Positions 24,832 through 34,557 of a DNA stretch of 64,000 nucleotides are shown one piece after another (position 1 is the stretch's first letter; every line of letters starts with the position of its first letter). This DNA comes from Desulfobulbaceae bacterium (GTDB taxonomy: Bacteria > Desulfobacterota > Desulfobulbia > Desulfobulbales > SURF-16): NCBI GenBank assembly GCA_002868945.1, contig PKTX01000080.1:1-64000 (forward strand). Direction: 5' to 3'. The notes under the pieces are model-generated. The model saw only the letters and a list, made by a program, of their open reading frames with translations. It was not told the origin of the DNA and did no database searches. The translations under genes and the position numbers were made by a program.

Positions 24832-25944
24832 ATGGCTGATCTTCATGACTGGCTCAGTCTCTATCTGACACCCGGGTTGGGCAATGTCCGGTTGGCCAGG
24901 TTGCTTGCCGCCTTTGGCAGTCCGGCGGCGGTCTTGCACGCCTCGTCCAGCCAAATCTCTTCGGTGCCGGGCATCGGCAAAAAAGTGGCCGCCAGGCTGG
25001 ACGTCGCAGCCCTGCGCCGCCTGGCCGACCAGGAGATGGAGAGGGCCGCGGCTCACCAGGTCAGCCTTCTGACCATCGAGGATCGCCGTTATCCCGAATT
25101 GCTCCGCCATATTTATGATCCGCCCATCATCCTCTATGTCAAGGGTGAGGTGGAGCTGCTCTCCTCACCCTGTATCGCCATGGTGGGTTCCCGGGCCGCC
25201 ACGATCTACGGTACCCGGGTGGCGGCTCATCTGGCCCGCGGCCTTGCCGCCGGCGGCCTGACCGTGGTGAGCGGCGCTGCCCTGGGTATTGATGCGGCCG
25301 CCCATGCCGGCGCCCTGCAGGGCGGCAAAACCATCGGGGTTCTGGGCTGCGGTCTTGACGTGGTCTATCCTCGCCGCCATCAGCAGCTCTATGGTGAGAT
25401 CAGCCGGGCCGGGGCGCTGATCTCTGAATTTCCCTTTGGTTCGCCGCCCGAGGCCTTTCGTTTTCCGGCCCGCAACCGGATTATCAGCGGTTTGTCACGG
25501 GGTGTTGTCGTGGTGGAGGCGGCCAGCAGGTCCGGTTCGCTGATTACGGCGCGTCTGGCGCTTGAGCAGGGCCGTGAAGTCTTTGCCATTCCCGGGCGTA
25601 TTGATTCGGTGAAGAGTAGGGGGGCGCACCGTCTCCTGCAGGAGGGCGCCACCTTGGTACATGCGGTGGAGGATATTTTTCAGGAGCTGGGAATAACGGC
25701 TGGACAGGCCCACGCTGCTGAGTTGCCCCGGCAAAAAAGATCAGGAACTGCCTTGACGCATGAGGAGGAAAAGCTGTATGGATGGCTAGACGTCTATCCG
25801 CAAACCATCGACTCCCTGATCCAGAACTCCCGGATGGCGCCGGATAAGGTAGCGGAACTCCTTCTGCTTCTTGAGCTTAAGGGGCTTGTCGAACCACTGC
25901 CCGGCAACCAATATCAGAAAGTTATCCCTGCTGACAGCATTTAA
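24832..25944 (+). CDS. dprA: DNA processing protein DprA (Smf)
   Basis: A 370-residue protein that loads RecA onto incoming single-stranded DNA during transformation. It has an N-terminal helix-hairpin-helix part (VPGIGKKVAARL), the Rossmann-like DprA core (MVGSRAATIYG, VVSGAALGIDAAAH, GVLGCGLDVVYP, FPARNRIISGLS, REVFAIPGR) and a C-terminal winged-helix-like domain (about 300-365). It is followed by a likely terminator and then topA. The dprA-topA order is common in bacteria. Confidence 0.95.
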   Translation: MADLHDWLSLYLTPGLGNVRLARLLAAFGSPAAVLHASSSQISSVPGIGKKVAARLDVAALRRLADQEMERAAAHQVSLLTIEDRRYPELLRHIYDPPIILYVKGEVELLSSPCIAMVGSRAATIYGTRVAAHLARGLAAGGLTVVSGAALGIDAAAHAGALQGGKTIGVLGCGLDVVYPRRHQQLYGEISRAGALISEFPFGSPPEAFRFPARNRIISGLSRGVVVVEAASRSGSLITARLALEQGREVFAIPGRIDSVKSRGAHRLLQEGATLVHAVEDIFQELGITAGQAHAAELPRQKRSGTALTHEEEKLYGWLDVYPQTIDSLIQNSRMAPDKVAELLLLLELKGLVEPLPGNQYQKVIPADSI

Positions 25945-26037
25945 CGGCTTGTATTATATGTTCTTAACTTTCCGACCTGGTTTATGTCTCGAATTTTCAT
26001 CGCTGAAGTGGCTCGGGAGAGAGGCGTCAGGGAAATC

Positions 26038-26065
26038 AAAAAAAACGCTGAGCGAGAGCTTTTTT
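26038..26065 (+). terminator. Possible terminator after dprA
   Basis: An A-run plus GCT (to 26049) pairs with AGC plus six T (26057-26065) around a seven-base loop, with one bulged C. Outer arms GAGGCGT and ACGCCTC (near 26020 and 26080) could extend it. The stem is weak in GC. Confidence 0.45.
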
Positions 26066-26169
26066 ACTCCTCACTTCTAACGCCTCACTCTTCATCGGCA
26101 AAAAAGGCGCTGCTGTCCCAAGATTATTACGCCATTACGGTGTGATAGAACAAATCGAAAAGTTGAGAT

Positions 26170-28470
26170 ATGTCTAAATCACTAATTATTGTTGAGTCTC
26201 CCGCCAAGGCACGTACCCTGCAACGTTATCTTGGTAAAGCCTTTGACGTGAAGGCCTCGGTGGGCCATATCCGTGATTTGCCGGTAAAAAGCCTGGGTGT
26301 GGATGTTGAGCATGACTTTCAGCCCAAGTATGAAACCATCCGCGGCAAAAGCAAGGTAATCAGCGACTTGAAGAGCGCCGCCAAAAACGTGGATGACGTC
26401 TACCTGGCCCCTGACCCCGACCGTGAGGGAGAGGCCATTGCCTGGCATATTGCCCACGCCCTGAAAAATATCAAAAAACCGATACATCGAGTTCTTTTCC
26501 ATGAGCTGACCAAAAAGGCCATCCTGAAAGCCATAGAAGGGGCCACGGAAATTGATCAGCACAAGTTTGAGGCCCAGCAGGCCCGCCGTATTCTTGACCG
26601 GCTCGTGGGCTATCAGATCTCTCCCCTGCTCTGGGACAAGGTGCGCCGCGGCTTAAGCGCCGGCCGGGTCCAGTCGGTGGCGGTGCGCATGGTCTGCGAG
26701 CGTGAGGAGGCCATTAAGGCCTTTACCCCGGTGGAGTACTGGTCTGTGATGGCCCGGCTGCAAAAGGAGGGGCCACCCCTTTTTACCGCCCAGCTTGACC
26801 GTATCGGCAAAAAAAAGGTGGATAAAGAGAGCGGCCGCATCAAGGATGAACAGCAGGCCACGGCCATTGTCGATGAGTTGCAGGGGGCGGATTTTGTCGT
26901 CAGCAAGGTTACCCGCAAGGAAAAAAGGCGTTTCCCCAGCCCGCCCTTTATCACCAGCTCCATGCAGATGGATGCCAACCGCAAACTGCGCTTTTCCGCC
27001 AAGAAAACCATGACCCTGGCCCAGCGTCTCTATGAGGGGATCGAGCTGGGCAGCGAGGGCCCCACCGGTCTGATCACCTACATGCGTACCGATTCAACCA
27101 GGATTAATGACGAGGCCCTGGGCCAGGTACGCGATCATATCGGTCGTGAGTTCGGTGCCGATTTCCTGCCCGGCAAGGCCAATATCTATAAGACGAGTAA
27201 ATCGGCCCAAGATGCCCATGAGGCGATCCGGCCCACCGATGTTTCCTTGACGCCGGAAAGGGTGGCGCCCTTTCTTGAAAAGGATATGCTCAAGCTCTAT
27301 ACCTTGATATGGAAGCGTTTTGTTGCCAGCCAGATGACCCCGGCCGTCTATGACCAGACCGCCATCTTCATCGACGCCAAAAAATATCAATTCAAGACCA
27401 CCGGCTCTATCATGCGTTTTCTCGGCTTTTTGTCCCTCTATGCCGAGTCCGTGGAAGAGGATGGCAACAATACCGTCACCTATGGCGGCGAAGATGTCAT
27501 CCTGCCCCCGGTCAATGAGGGGGATGTCCTGCAGATGCAGGGGCTGGAACGCAAACAGCACTTTACCCAGCCGCCGCCGCGCTATACAGAGGCCACCCTG
27601 GTCAAGGCCCTGGAGGATAACGGCGTTGGCCGACCCTCAACATATGCCGCTATTCTTTCCACCATCCAGGACAAGGAGTATGTTGTCCTGGAGGCCAGAA
27701 AGTTTGCCCCCACCGAGTTGGGAGTCTTGGTCAATGATCTGCTGGTCAAGCATTTTCCGGCTATCATGGATGTTGAGTTCACCGCCTCCATGGAGGCGGA
27801 GCTCGACAAGGTGGAGGGCGGCACCGTGGCCTGGTTGAAGATCCTGCGTGATTTTTATGCTCCCTTTCAGCAGACCCTGGAGCTGGCCAAAAAGGAGATG
27901 AAGTCCGTCAAGCGTAGTGCCACGCCTACGGATATCAAGTGTGAGCAGTGTGGCGGTACCATGATGATCAAGTGGGGCCGCATGGGTGAGTTTCTGGCCT
28001 GCGAGAATTATCCCGATTGTAAAAGCACCACCGATTTCAAGCGCGACGCGGACGGCAAGGTTATTCCCAAACAGAAACAGGAGCCTGAGGAAAGCGGCGA
28101 GGTCTGTGACAAGTGCGGCAGCCCCATGGTCTACAAACATGGCCGTTTCGGCCGTTTTCTGGCCTGTTCCGCCTACCCCAAGTGCAAGAATATCAAGTCG
28201 GAGAGCACCGGCGTCAAGTGCCCGGAGGAGGGCTGTCCGGGTGAGATCATCAAGAAGGTCTCCAAGCGCGGCAAGGTCTTCTATAGCTGCGATCAATATC
28301 CCAAATGCACCTTTGCCCTGTGGGACAAACCAGTGGCGCAGGTCTGCCCGGAATGCGGTTCTTCCTATCTGCTGGAGAAAAAGACCAAGAAGGATGGCCA
28401 TCACCTGCGCTGTCCTGATAAGAAATGCGGCTATCGCAAGGATCTTGACGAGGAGGATGGCGCCGAGTAA
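26170..28470 (+). CDS. topA: DNA topoisomerase I
   Basis: A 766-residue type IA topoisomerase that relaxes negative supercoils. It has the TOPRIM domain at the N-terminus (IIVESPAKA, DPDREGEAIAWH), the active-site Tyr in TGLITYMRTDSTR (about residue 304), and four C-terminal zinc ribbons from about residue 595, with Cys pairs in CEQC, CDKC, CPEEGC and CPEC. The four-ribbon tail is complete. It ends before a strong bidirectional terminator shared with the converging pyrC. Confidence 0.97.
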   Translation: MSKSLIIVESPAKARTLQRYLGKAFDVKASVGHIRDLPVKSLGVDVEHDFQPKYETIRGKSKVISDLKSAAKNVDDVYLAPDPDREGEAIAWHIAHALKNIKKPIHRVLFHELTKKAILKAIEGATEIDQHKFEAQQARRILDRLVGYQISPLLWDKVRRGLSAGRVQSVAVRMVCEREEAIKAFTPVEYWSVMARLQKEGPPLFTAQLDRIGKKKVDKESGRIKDEQQATAIVDELQGADFVVSKVTRKEKRRFPSPPFITSSMQMDANRKLRFSAKKTMTLAQRLYEGIELGSEGPTGLITYMRTDSTRINDEALGQVRDHIGREFGADFLPGKANIYKTSKSAQDAHEAIRPTDVSLTPERVAPFLEKDMLKLYTLIWKRFVASQMTPAVYDQTAIFIDAKKYQFKTTGSIMRFLGFLSLYAESVEEDGNNTVTYGGEDVILPPVNEGDVLQMQGLERKQHFTQPPPRYTEATLVKALEDNGVGRPSTYAAILSTIQDKEYVVLEARKFAPTELGVLVNDLLVKHFPAIMDVEFTASMEAELDKVEGGTVAWLKILRDFYAPFQQTLELAKKEMKSVKRSATPTDIKCEQCGGTMMIKWGRMGEFLACENYPDCKSTTDFKRDADGKVIPKQKQEPEESGEVCDKCGSPMVYKHGRFGRFLACSAYPKCKNIKSESTGVKCPEEGCPGEIIKKVSKRGKVFYSCDQYPKCTFALWDKPVAQVCPECGSSYLLEKKTKKDGHHLRCPDKKCGYRKDLDEEDGAE

Positions 28471-28496
28471 ATGCGCCAGAGAGTTTGTTGTAGGAC

Positions 28497-28537
28497 AAGG
28501 CCTGCCCGGCGCTCTGCGTGCGGCAGGCCTTTTTTTT
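28497..28537. terminator. Terminator between topA and pyrC
   Basis: AAGGCCTGCC (28497-28506) pairs with GGCAGGCCTT (28522-28531), followed by a run of eight T on the plus strand. It is a clear terminator for topA and could also stop the converging pyrC transcript. Confidence 0.9.
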
Positions 28538-29831
28538 AGAGAGAGCTGAAGCGTATCCTGCCATCGAGGATGGTGAGAACAGCCTTGCCCTGTAAGGACC
28601 AGCCTAGAAAGGGTGAATTTTTGCTCTTTGACACCACATTCTCTTTTGTATAGGTGAAGGTGAGGTCCGGATCAATGAGGGTGATATCGGCACAGGCGCC
28701 CGGCCGTAAGGTGCCGCCTGCCACGCCGAGGATGCGACTCGGCATGACGGACATCAGCTCAATCATTCTGGTCGGCGTGATGATTTCGTCGCGGACCAGG
28801 GACAGAGCCAGGGGCACGGCGGTTTCCAGACCGATGATGCCGTTTGCGGCCAGATCAAACTCAACCTCTTTTTCCAGCCGGGAATGGGGGGCATGATCCG
28901 TGGCAATGGCGTCTATGGTGCCGTCCTGAAGGCCCTCCTGGATGGCCTGACGATCGTCGAAGCTGCGCAGGGGCGGGTTCATCTTGGCTGAGGTGTCGTA
29001 ATCGGCAATCGCCTCTTCCGTGAGGGTGAAATAGTGAGGAGCGGTTTCCGCTGTAACCAGGCAGCCTTTCAGCTTGGCCCGGCGGATGAGGTCCACGGAT
29101 TCGCGGGTGGAGATATGGGCGATATGGATGGGGCGTCTGACATACTCGGCCAGGGCCAGATCGCGATAGATCATGATCTCCTCGGCCACCCGCGGCACGC
29201 CGCGCAGGCCGAGTCGGGTGGAAAAGGAGCCTTCGTTCATCACGCCGCCCCGGCTGAGACTCATCTCTTCAGAATGGGCAATGAGCAGCAGGTCGTAATT
29301 GGCACTATACTCAAGGGCACGGCGCATGAGCTGCGAGTTTTCCACGGGCCGGCCATCGTCTGAAAGGGCCACGGCTCCGGCCTTTTTGAGCTCGCCAAAG
29401 GCGGCCAGAGTGGAACCGTCGCTTTCCTTGCTGATGGCGCCCACCGGGTAGACCTTGGCAAAGCCGGCCTCCTTGGCCTTGGCCAGAATCAGTGCGGTGA
29501 CGGATTCATTGTCATTAACCGGTGAGGTGTTGGGCATGCAGGCCACGCCGGTAAATCCACCCGCCGCCGCGGCCTTGGTGCCGCTTGCCACGGTCTCCTT
29601 GTGCTCCTCGCCCGGCTCCCGCAGATGGACATGCATATCCACAAGTCCGGGAACGATCCATTTGCCGGTGGCATCAATGACCCGGCAGTCGGCCGGCTGG
29701 GCCGGCAGTTGTTGGTCAGCCAGGGCAACGGCCTTGATCATGCCGTCTGCAACCAAGAGGCTGCCTGGGGCATCGATGTTGGCGGCCGGGTCAATAATAC
29801 GTCCGTTCTGCAGCAGGATTGTCTGGGCCAT
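28536..29831 (-). CDS. pyrC: Dihydroorotase, class I
   Basis: A 431-residue zinc amidohydrolase of pyrimidine synthesis that interconverts carbamoyl-aspartate and dihydroorotate. Metal ligands are visible: HVHLREPG (about 67-74), His in LIAHSEE, His in HIAHISTRES and Asp in AIATDHAPH. Its ATG overlaps the pyrB stop codon by one base (TAATG), so pyrB and pyrC are translationally coupled. Its 3' end reaches into the terminator shared with topA. Confidence 0.97.
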   Translation of the reverse strand: MAQTILLQNGRIIDPAANIDAPGSLLVADGMIKAVALADQQLPAQPADCRVIDATGKWIVPGLVDMHVHLREPGEEHKETVASGTKAAAAGGFTGVACMPNTSPVNDNESVTALILAKAKEAGFAKVYPVGAISKESDGSTLAAFGELKKAGAVALSDDGRPVENSQLMRRALEYSANYDLLLIAHSEEMSLSRGGVMNEGSFSTRLGLRGVPRVAEEIMIYRDLALAEYVRRPIHIAHISTRESVDLIRRAKLKGCLVTAETAPHYFTLTEEAIADYDTSAKMNPPLRSFDDRQAIQEGLQDGTIDAIATDHAPHSRLEKEVEFDLAANGIIGLETAVPLALSLVRDEIITPTRMIELMSVMPSRILGVAGGTLRPGACADITLIDPDLTFTYTKENVVSKSKNSPFLGWSLQGKAVLTILDGRIRFSSL

Positions 29832-30775
29832 TATCCTTCTCCTCCTCCCATGATGGCATAGAGTAGGGCCATGCGGATGGCAACTCCGTTGGTTACCTGA
29901 TCGAGAATCACCGAGCGTGGCCCGTCCGCCAGGTCCGGGTCCAGTTCAACGCCATGATTAATGGGGCCGGGGTGCATGATAATGGCATCTGGTTTGGCCA
30001 GGGAGAGGACCCGCTGGTTGACACCGAAAAAACTCGCATACTCACGCAGGGATGGAATGAGAGGGTCTTGTTGGCGTTCCAGCTGGATACGCAGGGCCAT
30101 GATTACATCAGCATCCTCGACAGCCTCGGCAACGGAGGAGCAGACCCTGGCGCCCAGTTGGTCTATGCCGACGGGCAGCAGAGTGGCCGGGCCGCTTACC
30201 GTAACCGAGGCCCCCATCTTGGTGAAGCCGATAATGTTGGAATGGGCCACCCGGCTGTGGGTAATGTCGCCGATAATGGCGATTTTAAGACCGTCAAGTC
30301 TGCCCTTGTGTTCAAGGACGGTCATCATGTCGAGCAGGGCTTGGCTGGGATGTTCATGGGTGCCGTCACCGGCATTGATGATCGAGGCCCGGGTGTGTCT
30401 GGCCAGCAGACCCGGCGAGCCGGAGTGGGAGTGACGAATGATAATGATATCAGGTTGCATTGCCGCCAAGTTGCGGGCCGTGTCAATGAGGGTTTCCCCC
30501 TTTTTCAGGCTGCTGGTGGAAGCGGCGATATTGAAGGTGTCCGCACTCATCCTTTTGGCGGCTACTTCAAAGGAGAGGCGGGTGCGGGTGCTCGGTTCGA
30601 AAAAGAGGTTGATGACCGTCCTGCCGCGCAGGGCAGGCACCTTTTTGATTTGGCGGGTGGAGATTTCCTTGAAGGATGCCGCTGAACGAAGCAGGAAGTT
30701 GATATCCTCGGGGCTCAGATGGTCGAGGCCGAGGATGTGTTTATGACTGAATTTATGATCAACTTCCAGTTGCAT
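29831..30775 (-). CDS. pyrB: Aspartate carbamoyltransferase catalytic subunit
   Basis: A 314-residue enzyme that condenses carbamoyl phosphate with aspartate. It has the carbamoyl phosphate-binding FEPSTRTR motif (about residue 55), the HPSQALLDM motif and the C-terminal [10 protein letters not shown] block. I prefer the ATG at 30775 (MQLEVDHKF) to a TTG nine codons upstream. It is coupled to pyrC. No pyrI regulatory-subunit gene is beside it, and the upstream region shows no obvious attenuator. Confidence 0.96.
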   Translation of the reverse strand: MQLEVDHKFSHKHILGLDHLSPEDINFLLRSAASFKEISTRQIKKVPALRGRTVINLFFEPSTRTRLSFEVAAKRMSADTFNIAASTSSLKKGETLIDTARNLAAMQPDIIIIRHSHSGSPGLLARHTRASIINAGDGTHEHPSQALLDMMTVLEHKGRLDGLKIAIIGDITHSRVAHSNIIGFTKMGASVTVSGPATLLPVGIDQLGARVCSSVAEAVEDADVIMALRIQLERQQDPLIPSLREYASFFGVNQRVLSLAKPDAIIMHPGPINHGVELDPDLADGPRSVILDQVTNGVAIRMALLYAIMGGGEG

Positions 30776-30939
30776 GGCGAACTTTCGGGCGCTGCCTGTC
30801 AAGGTTAATAAAATGGTCTCTAATCAGACCGGCACCTGTGGCAGGCAAGCTGTGCGCGCGGGGCGGCCCGCCATATGCCTGAAGAACGGGTGCAGGGATA
30901 CCGACAGTAACTATAACAAAAAACGAAAAGACAAGACAA

Positions 30940-31572
30940 TCAATCAATTGTGTTGCCGAGGCGTTCCCAGCGGATGGATTGGAAACGTTTCAGCGACAAG
31001 GGCGAATGTTGAATGTCCCATGACCAGTAAATAATAAAGGCCTTACCTCTGATTTCGTTCTCGTCGACAAAGCCCCAGAAGCGACTGTCGTGGCTGTTGT
31101 CTCTGTTGTCACCCATGACGAAAACAGACAGGGGCGGCACGGTGATGGGGCCCAAGTTATCACGTGGGGATTTTTCGGCGCCCATGATGCTGTTGTCCAG
31201 ATAAATGGCCTGTTCGACCTCAAAGAGCTCATTGTTGACATAGACCTTCTTGTCTTTTATCTCAATGCGGTCACCGGCAACACCAACCACCCTTTTAATA
31301 TAGTCCACATCATGCTTAACCGGATACTTGAAAACAATAATGTCGCCGCGTTCCGGTTCGGAAAAGGAGACAAGGATGTTGCCGGTAAAGGGGTTTTTCA
31401 GGGCGTAGGAAAATTTGGAGACCAGGATGTGGTCGCCGATCTGCAGAGTAGGCAGCATGGAGCCGGATGGTATTTTGAAGGCCTGAACAATAAAGGTGCG
31501 AATGAAAAGGGCCAGTATCAGAGCAATAAGAATGGCTTCGGTATATTCTCTGATAACAGATTTTTGTTTCAT
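30940..31572 (-). CDS. lepB: Signal peptidase I
   Basis: A 210-residue inner-membrane serine protease that removes signal peptides of exported proteins. One N-terminal membrane helix (about 12-30) precedes the catalytic Ser in SGSM (about residue 38) and the catalytic Lys in YIKRVVG (about residue 86). The GDNRDNSHDSR box follows near residue 150. I chose the ATG at 31572 (MKQKSVIREY) because the extra 72 residues upstream do not resemble the family. It lies 164 bp upstream of pyrB and may be a separate unit. Confidence 0.95.
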   Translation of the reverse strand: MKQKSVIREYTEAILIALILALFIRTFIVQAFKIPSGSMLPTLQIGDHILVSKFSYALKNPFTGNILVSFSEPERGDIIVFKYPVKHDVDYIKRVVGVAGDRIEIKDKKVYVNNELFEVEQAIYLDNSIMGAEKSPRDNLGPITVPPLSVFVMGDNRDNSHDSRFWGFVDENEIRGKAFIIYWSWDIQHSPLSLKRFQSIRWERLGNTID

Positions 31573-31787
31573 CTTGGACCGGGGAGGCTGAGGGGAGAGG
31601 GTAGGGAAATGAAATTGCCAAGGTTTTACTCTAAAAGAAGAGAGAAAACAAGGGGAAGCAATATAGCTGAATGTCGGGGGCGCCGCCGCCGGAAATATTT
31701 TCCGGAAAATTTGTTTTTTGGGGTGGAACTGTACTAAATTAAAGAAAATATGGGGGTAATCACGCCTGGTGCAATATGTGGTAGGCA

Positions 31788-31820
31788 ATATTGTCGTTGC
31801 GCACTATATGCCGACAATAT
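31788..31820. repeat. Inverted repeat ATATTGTCG / CGACAATAT
   Basis: A perfect 9-bp inverted repeat with a 15-bp spacer. ATATTGTC recurs as a direct copy near 31940. It could be a regulator-binding site for the divergent lepB and pilM units; no regulator is known, and chance in AT-rich DNA is possible. Confidence 0.4.
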
Positions 31821-32032
31821 CTCAGGCAGAAGTGGAGAAAGCCGCAAAAATAATATTATATTAAATAGTTGCACTCTTTTTACTTTTTAACAAACAAGGG
31901 TACCACCTGTTGGGCTGCAAGTGTCTTGATTCTACCAGATATTGTCTGATAAGCTTTCAATGTGCTTGAGATATATAGTGGAACATCTCAATATTTCGAG
32001 GAATTTTAAGTTTTTAAAGGTCCCCGGTATTC

Positions 32033-32062
32033 TTGACATTAAAAAAGAAGTATGTGTAATTG
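32033..32062 (+). promoter_or_regulatory. Candidate promoter of the pil operon
   Basis: TTGACA (32033-32038), an 18-bp spacer and TAATTG (32057-32062), about 110 bp before the pilM ATG. The -35 box is perfect and the -10 box weak. Confidence 0.4.
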
Positions 32063-32170
32063 AAGATTAGTAGGTATTTTCTTTTGAGGATATATCAGGG
32101 CGCTTTTTCCCAGTAGAGAGGCCCAATGACCAGTTGGCGGTCTTATACGAATTACAGGATCTGATTACAA

Positions 32171-33226
32171 ATGCTTCCTTTTCTCTCAAAGCAAAAATTA
32201 GCCGTGGGCCTGGATATCGGTTCTCACTCCGTCAAGGTATGCGAGTTTGCCGAGGCCGGTAAAAAGACAAAACTGATTTCTCTGGGTACGGCGCAGCTGC
32301 CGGTGGGTGCTGTTGAGGACGGGGAGCTGAGAGATCCGGAAACGGTGGCGGAGATTATAAAAAAACTCATTGATAATCTCGGCATCAAAAGCAAAAAGGT
32401 GGCTATTTCCATATCCGGCTATTCGGTGATCATGAAGAAGATCAATCTGGCCGTGATGACCGAAGAGGAGTTGCAGCACCATATCCAAGCCGAGGCGGAA
32501 CAGTATATTCCCTTTGATATTGATGAGGTGTATATCGACTTTCAGGACCTGCACACCAATGAGGATGATGAAGGCCGGACGGATGTCATGCTGGTGGCAG
32601 CCAAAAAAGAGGTGGTCAACCGTTACATCGAGATGCTGGAAGGTATCGGTCTGAAGGTAGTTGTTGTCGATGTGGACGCCTTTGCCCTGGAAAACGCCTA
32701 TGAACTCTGCATGGGCCAGGATGATAATGTCATCCTGGTGGACATCGGTTCATCCAAGATGAATATTAATATCATCTCAGGCGGAGCCTCGGTTTTTGCC
32801 AGGGATGTCTTCCTCGGCAGCCGCCAGCTCACAGAGCAGATCCAGAACAATCTTGAGATTAGTTTTGAAGAGGCCGAAGATCTGAAAATCTGCGCCCAGG
32901 ATGCCGGGGGTCAGCTGCCGCAGTTGGAGGAGACCTTCAGCGGCGCCTGTACCCAGTGGGTCTTAGAGATCAAGAAGGCCCTTGATTTTTATAATTCCAA
33001 CTATCCCGAGCAGCCCATTGACAAGATGGTTATAAGCGGTGGCGGCGCCCATATTAATGGCCTGGATCACTATTTTGCCAATGAATCAAGTTTGCCGGTC
33101 GAGCTCTTCAACCCCTTTGTCTCCACCATGGTTGACGCCCAGAAGATTGACCAGGAATATCTCTCTTTTGTTGCCCCGGAAATGGCCATTTCCTCAGGTC
33201 TGGCCTCCCGCAAGGTCCCGTTTTAG
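32171..33226 (+). CDS. pilM: Type IV pilus assembly protein PilM
   Basis: A 351-residue cytoplasmic actin/FtsA-like protein that binds the PilN N-terminus and links the pilus ATPase to the inner-membrane alignment complex. It has the ATP-binding phosphate loop LDIGSHSVKV (about 14-23), the SHS2-like insert, a second phosphate motif ILVDIGSSKMN (about 193) and the GGGAHINGL adenosine motif near 292. It is the first of six pilus genes in order, starting after the long AT-rich region. Confidence 0.95.
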   Translation: MLPFLSKQKLAVGLDIGSHSVKVCEFAEAGKKTKLISLGTAQLPVGAVEDGELRDPETVAEIIKKLIDNLGIKSKKVAISISGYSVIMKKINLAVMTEEELQHHIQAEAEQYIPFDIDEVYIDFQDLHTNEDDEGRTDVMLVAAKKEVVNRYIEMLEGIGLKVVVVDVDAFALENAYELCMGQDDNVILVDIGSSKMNINIISGGASVFARDVFLGSRQLTEQIQNNLEISFEEAEDLKICAQDAGGQLPQLEETFSGACTQWVLEIKKALDFYNSNYPEQPIDKMVISGGGAHINGLDHYFANESSLPVELFNPFVSTMVDAQKIDQEYLSFVAPEMAISSGLASRKVPF

Positions 33227-33300
33227 GGGAGTTGGATGTTGAGATTGGCTACAGATACCCTCCCCTGCGCAGGATTAATTTTTACTGATAGAAAAGTCCT

Positions 33301-33894
33301 ATGATTCTGATAAACCTTTTGCCGGTAAGGCATCTTAAAAAGAGAGCAAAGGCGAGAAGCGAAGCAGTGGTCTTTGCCTCGGTATTTGTCCTTCTCTGTG
33401 TGCTACTTGGCGGCTGGGCGCTCAAGCTTAATATGGACGTCAAGCAGATGCAGGCAGAAGTGGCCAGATTGGATAAAAAGAAGAAGTCGTACGATGCTAC
33501 CTTAAGGGAGATCAAGCAGATAGAGACACAGAAGGCGCAACTCTTTGAAAAAATAGATGCCATTAAGCAGCTGAAGGCAAAATCACAGGTTTCGGTGCAT
33601 GTTCTTGATGAAGTGGCCAAGGCAACACCTCCCAACGGTGTCTGGTTGACAACCATGGACCAGCGGGGCGCGAGGCTCTCTTTGGCGGGAACAGCCCTGG
33701 ATAACAATACCATTGCCGATTATATGACAAAGCTCGCCAGTTCACCCTACATAGCTCATGTTGTTTTGGGCGACTCTTCACAAAGGGTCGTGGCCAACAG
33801 AAGCCTGAAAACCTTTAAGCTGAATATGGCTGTTCAGCCCCCTTCAAAAGGTGAAAATTCTCAAGGGAATGAGAACGGCAGGGGGGCAAAATGA
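33301..33894 (+). CDS. pilN: Type IV pilus assembly protein PilN
   Basis: A 197-residue inner-membrane protein. The cytoplasmic N-terminus carries the PilM-binding INLLP motif (residues 4-8), followed by one membrane helix (about 24-44), a coiled coil (about 45-95) and a small ferredoxin-like periplasmic domain. It pairs with PilO, whose gene overlaps it by 4 bp (ATGA), and with PilM, 74 bp upstream. Confidence 0.93.
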   Translation: MILINLLPVRHLKKRAKARSEAVVFASVFVLLCVLLGGWALKLNMDVKQMQAEVARLDKKKKSYDATLREIKQIETQKAQLFEKIDAIKQLKAKSQVSVHVLDEVAKATPPNGVWLTTMDQRGARLSLAGTALDNNTIADYMTKLASSPYIAHVVLGDSSQRVVANRSLKTFKLNMAVQPPSKGENSQGNENGRGAK

Positions 33895-34529
33895 ACGCGA
33901 AGAATATTCTTGAGAAAATAGATAAATTTTTGGACGACAAGGTTGTCGGGCTGGATAAAAATATCAAACTGGCGGTGGTGGCGGCCTTTGTCGTCGTGCC
34001 CTTGGTTGCCTTTTATTTTCTTTCCTATGCACCGCAGCAGAAGCAAATGAAACAGCTGGAGGCCAAAAAGATTTCACTGCTGCAGACCATCAGAAAGGTT
34101 GAGGCCATTGCCGCTGAGATTGACAAGCATCGGGCGGAAATGGCCGAGGCGCAGCTCATGTTTCAAATGGCCTCCAATCTTTTGCCTGAGCAGCAGGAGA
34201 TACCGGCATTGCTCACCGGCATCTCCGATCTCGGCAGTAATGCCGGACTGGAGATCTTAACTTTCAAGCCGGGCAAGGAGAACGTCCAGACCTTCTATGC
34301 CGAGATTCCCCTCTCTATCAGTGTGCAGGGCTCATATCATAATATCGGCGTCTTTCTTGACAGGGTCAGCAAGATGCCGCGTATTGTCTCTGTCTCCAGC
34401 CTCAGCCTGCAAAGTCCCAAGGAAGAGCAAGGAGAGATGATTTTGAAAAGTGATGTACAGCTGGAAACCTATCGTTTTGTGGAAGAAGAGCAACAGCCGC
34501 CGCAGAAATCGACAAAGAGAAGGAGATGA
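33891..34529 (+). CDS. pilO: Type IV pilus assembly protein PilO
   Basis: A 212-residue inner-membrane protein with a short cytoplasmic start, one membrane helix (about 25-45), a coiled coil (about 50-85) and a periplasmic domain that dimerises with PilN. Together they connect the motor to the outer-membrane secretin through PilP. It is translationally coupled to pilN and lies 28 bp before pilP. Confidence 0.92.
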   Translation: MNAKNILEKIDKFLDDKVVGLDKNIKLAVVAAFVVVPLVAFYFLSYAPQQKQMKQLEAKKISLLQTIRKVEAIAAEIDKHRAEMAEAQLMFQMASNLLPEQQEIPALLTGISDLGSNAGLEILTFKPGKENVQTFYAEIPLSISVQGSYHNIGVFLDRVSKMPRIVSVSSLSLQSPKEEQGEMILKSDVQLETYRFVEEEQQPPQKSTKRRR

Positions 34530-34557
34530 CGACCTTTGACGAGGGAGCCTCTTTTAC

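Larger units (their letters stand above)
31573..32170. other. AT-rich 598-bp intergenic region between lepB and pilM
   Basis: From about 31730 to 32100 the sequence is markedly richer in A and T than its surroundings. It must hold the divergent promoters of lepB and the pil operon. It contains an inverted repeat (31788-31820) with a third copy of its core at 31940, and a promoter-like pair at 32033-32062. I see no credible gene on either strand. Confidence 0.6.
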
